The notes beneath the pieces are model-generated. The model made no database searches. It was given only the letters and a program-made list of their open reading frames with translations, and was not told the DNA's origin. From NCBI GenBank assembly GCA_038230695.1, contig JBBRMT010000228.1, forward strand, positions 1-7,591: a DNA stretch of 7,591 nucleotides, in the 5' to 3' direction. This document shows, one piece after another, positions 6,013-7,591 of this stretch. This DNA comes from QHBQ01 sp038230695 (GTDB lineage: Bacteria; Chloroflexota; Chloroflexia; QHBQ01). Each line of letters begins with the position of its first letter. Within the stretch, counting starts at the first letter, position 1. Position numbers and translations under genes: made by a program.

Positions 6013-6181
6013 CCCTCGCCCCACCGGGGGAGAGGGTTGGTTAGAGGGGCGGCGTTAATCATCCTCTAACGAACCATTTGCCTTTATTGTTCGTATTATT
6101 AGCACAGAGTTCAATTCTGTAGGGGCGGGTTGCACTCGCCTGTGCCCCTTTCCCTAACCCTCTCCCCCGGTGGGGCAAGGG
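6013..6181. repeat. 169-bp palindromic intergenic element between hpt and ftsH
   Basis: Bases 6018-6038 are an exact reverse complement of 6156-6176 (21 bp). Pairing extends outward after one mismatch (CCCT 6013-6016 with AGGG 6178-6181) and inward imperfectly through AGAGGGGC (6043-6050) and GCCCCTTT (6144-6151). The interior, ~6055-6140, is A/T-rich with a small hairpin ACAGA/TCTGT near 6104-6121 and no coding potential. Its sequence differs from the 566-708 family. Similar C/G-rich inverted repeats are common between genes in Chloroflexia and cyanobacteria as non-autonomous elements. It starts 5 bp after the hpt stop and may also act as its transcript end. Confidence 0.72.
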
Positions 6182-6212
6182 GATTCGGTGGGGAAGGGTT
6201 GTACTGAGTTAG

Positions 6213-6235
6213 AGTCGGGTTAGAGTAACCCGACT
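6213..6235. other. Perfect 10-bp hairpin with a GAG loop
   Basis: AGTCGGGTTA (6213-6222), GAG (6223-6225) and TAACCCGACT (6226-6235) form a perfect stem. The following ATGGAACATATAAA is not a T-run, so it is not a classical terminator. It lies 25 bp before the -35 box of ftsH and may be a boundary hairpin, a bidirectional stop or the edge of the preceding repeat. Confidence 0.55.
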
Positions 6236-6248
6236 ATGGAACATATAA

Positions 6249-6286
6249 ATACCTGCTTCTTTGACAGGGTAAGGTAAAGCAGGTAT
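6249..6286. promoter_or_regulatory. 10-bp inverted repeat spanning the ftsH promoter, operator-like
   Basis: ATACCTGCTT (6249-6258) and AAGCAGGTAT (6277-6286) are exact reverse complements with 18 bp between them. The left arm ends 2 bp before the -35 box and the right arm covers the end of the spacer and the first three bases of the -10 box. Half-site centres are 28 bp apart, close to three helical turns, as expected for a dimeric regulator on one DNA face. It matches neither the CIRCE (HrcA) nor the HAIR (HspR) heat-shock operator consensus. The regulator is unknown. Confidence 0.55.
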
Positions 6287-6289
6287 AAT
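6261..6289 (+). promoter_or_regulatory. Exact-consensus sigma70 promoter of ftsH
   Basis: TTGACA (6261-6266), 17 bp, TATAAT (6284-6289): every one of the 12 consensus bases and the optimal spacing are present. The predicted start is near 6296. A promoter this strong on a protease gene suggests that expression is held back by a repressor or by the leader. Confidence 0.9.
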
Positions 6290-6295
6290 AGAGCG

Positions 6296-6493
6296 TAGGA
6301 TACCCTCTTTATAGCAAGAGGGAGCATCACGTTATTTGCCTCGTCGCTGCAATTTTCTGCCCAGTGAGTTGCTTCCGCAGCCGACTATTTTAACTGGCAT
6401 CGCGCCAGTGGCTACTACCCACCCTGCCGCGCCCACGCGCCTCTCCCAGTAGCCAAACAACCCGTTCCACCCACACACTGGAGGTTTGAAATA
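6296..6493 (+). promoter_or_regulatory. Long structured 5' leader of ftsH
   Basis: About 198 nt separate the predicted transcription start from the ftsH ATG, with no ATG inside. Hairpins that can be read are CCCTCTT/AAGAGGG (6303-6309 with 6316-6322, 6-nt loop), ACTGGC/GCCAGT (6393-6398 with 6404-6409, 5-nt loop) and TGGCTACT/AGTAGCCA (6409-6416 with 6448-6455, 31-nt loop). The last 40 nt are C/A-rich and open up to the ribosome-binding site GGAGG (6480-6484), 9 nt before the ATG. I recognise no known riboswitch or RNA thermometer class. Confidence 0.45.

Positions 6494-7591
<1,098 letters not shown>

Noticed and set aside
6213..6235. Perfect hairpin as a rho-independent terminator of hpt
   Set aside because: It lies over 200 bp after the hpt stop and is followed by ATGGAACATA rather than a T-run.

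Overview
The window looks like a chromosomal contig from a filamentous phototroph-type Chloroflexota, class Chloroflexia (Roseiflexus/Chloroflexus/Oscillochloris/Kouleothrix relatives). This rests on recalled family resemblance, not a search. The pointers are a long nucleotidyltransferase/phosphohexomutase fusion, a surface protein ending in three SLH repeats with a 'NCRGVVNGT' signature typical of that group, and heptameric tandem repeats plus G/C-rich palindromes between genes. All genes lie on the + strand, but promoters and a terminator suggest several short transcription units rather than one operon.

Layout. 2-547: the 3' end of a gene for a probable phage-type single-strand-annealing (Rad52-like) protein. 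548-780: a 143-bp palindromic, MITE-like repeat, then a 9-bp inverted repeat abutting the next start codon. 781-1098: a small MerR/excisionase-type helix-turn-helix protein. 1100-1166: a good sigma70-type promoter overlapped by a strong stem-loop. 1207-3705: an 832-aa sugar-1-phosphate nucleotidyltransferase with a left-handed beta-helix and a C-terminal phosphohexomutase-like half whose four active-site loops are all altered. 3707-3788: heptamer repeats and a lone copy of one arm of the first palindrome. 3850-5295: a secreted protein with a carbohydrate-binding-like domain, a Thr/Pro linker and three SLH repeats. 5296-5450: heptamer remnants, a rho-independent terminator and a new promoter. 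5451-6008: hypoxanthine phosphoribosyltransferase (hpt). 6009-6493: a second, unrelated palindromic element of about 169 bp, a perfect 10-bp hairpin, an exact-consensus TTGACA-N17-TATAAT promoter crossed by a 10-bp inverted repeat, and a leader of about 200 nt with several hairpins. 6494-7591: the first 366 codons of ftsH, cut by the window end.

Functional themes. The sugar-nucleotide enzyme and the SLH/carbohydrate-binding protein both fit cell-envelope glycan and surface-layer work, although they are probably transcribed separately. hpt followed by ftsH is a widespread bacterial neighbourhood (tilS-hpt-ftsH in Firmicutes); here tilS is not upstream and a repeat element sits between the two genes. 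The annealing-like and excisionase-like genes at the left edge hint at phage-derived recombination genes, but no integrase or phage structural gene is visible.

The most notable points are the conserved-fold but degenerate phosphohexomutase half, the two palindromic repeat families and the heptamers, the operator-like design of the ftsH promoter, and a cluster of unlikely substitutions in the last ~115 bases that looks like a sequence-quality problem at the contig end. I see no CRISPR array, tRNA, rRNA or intact insertion sequence.
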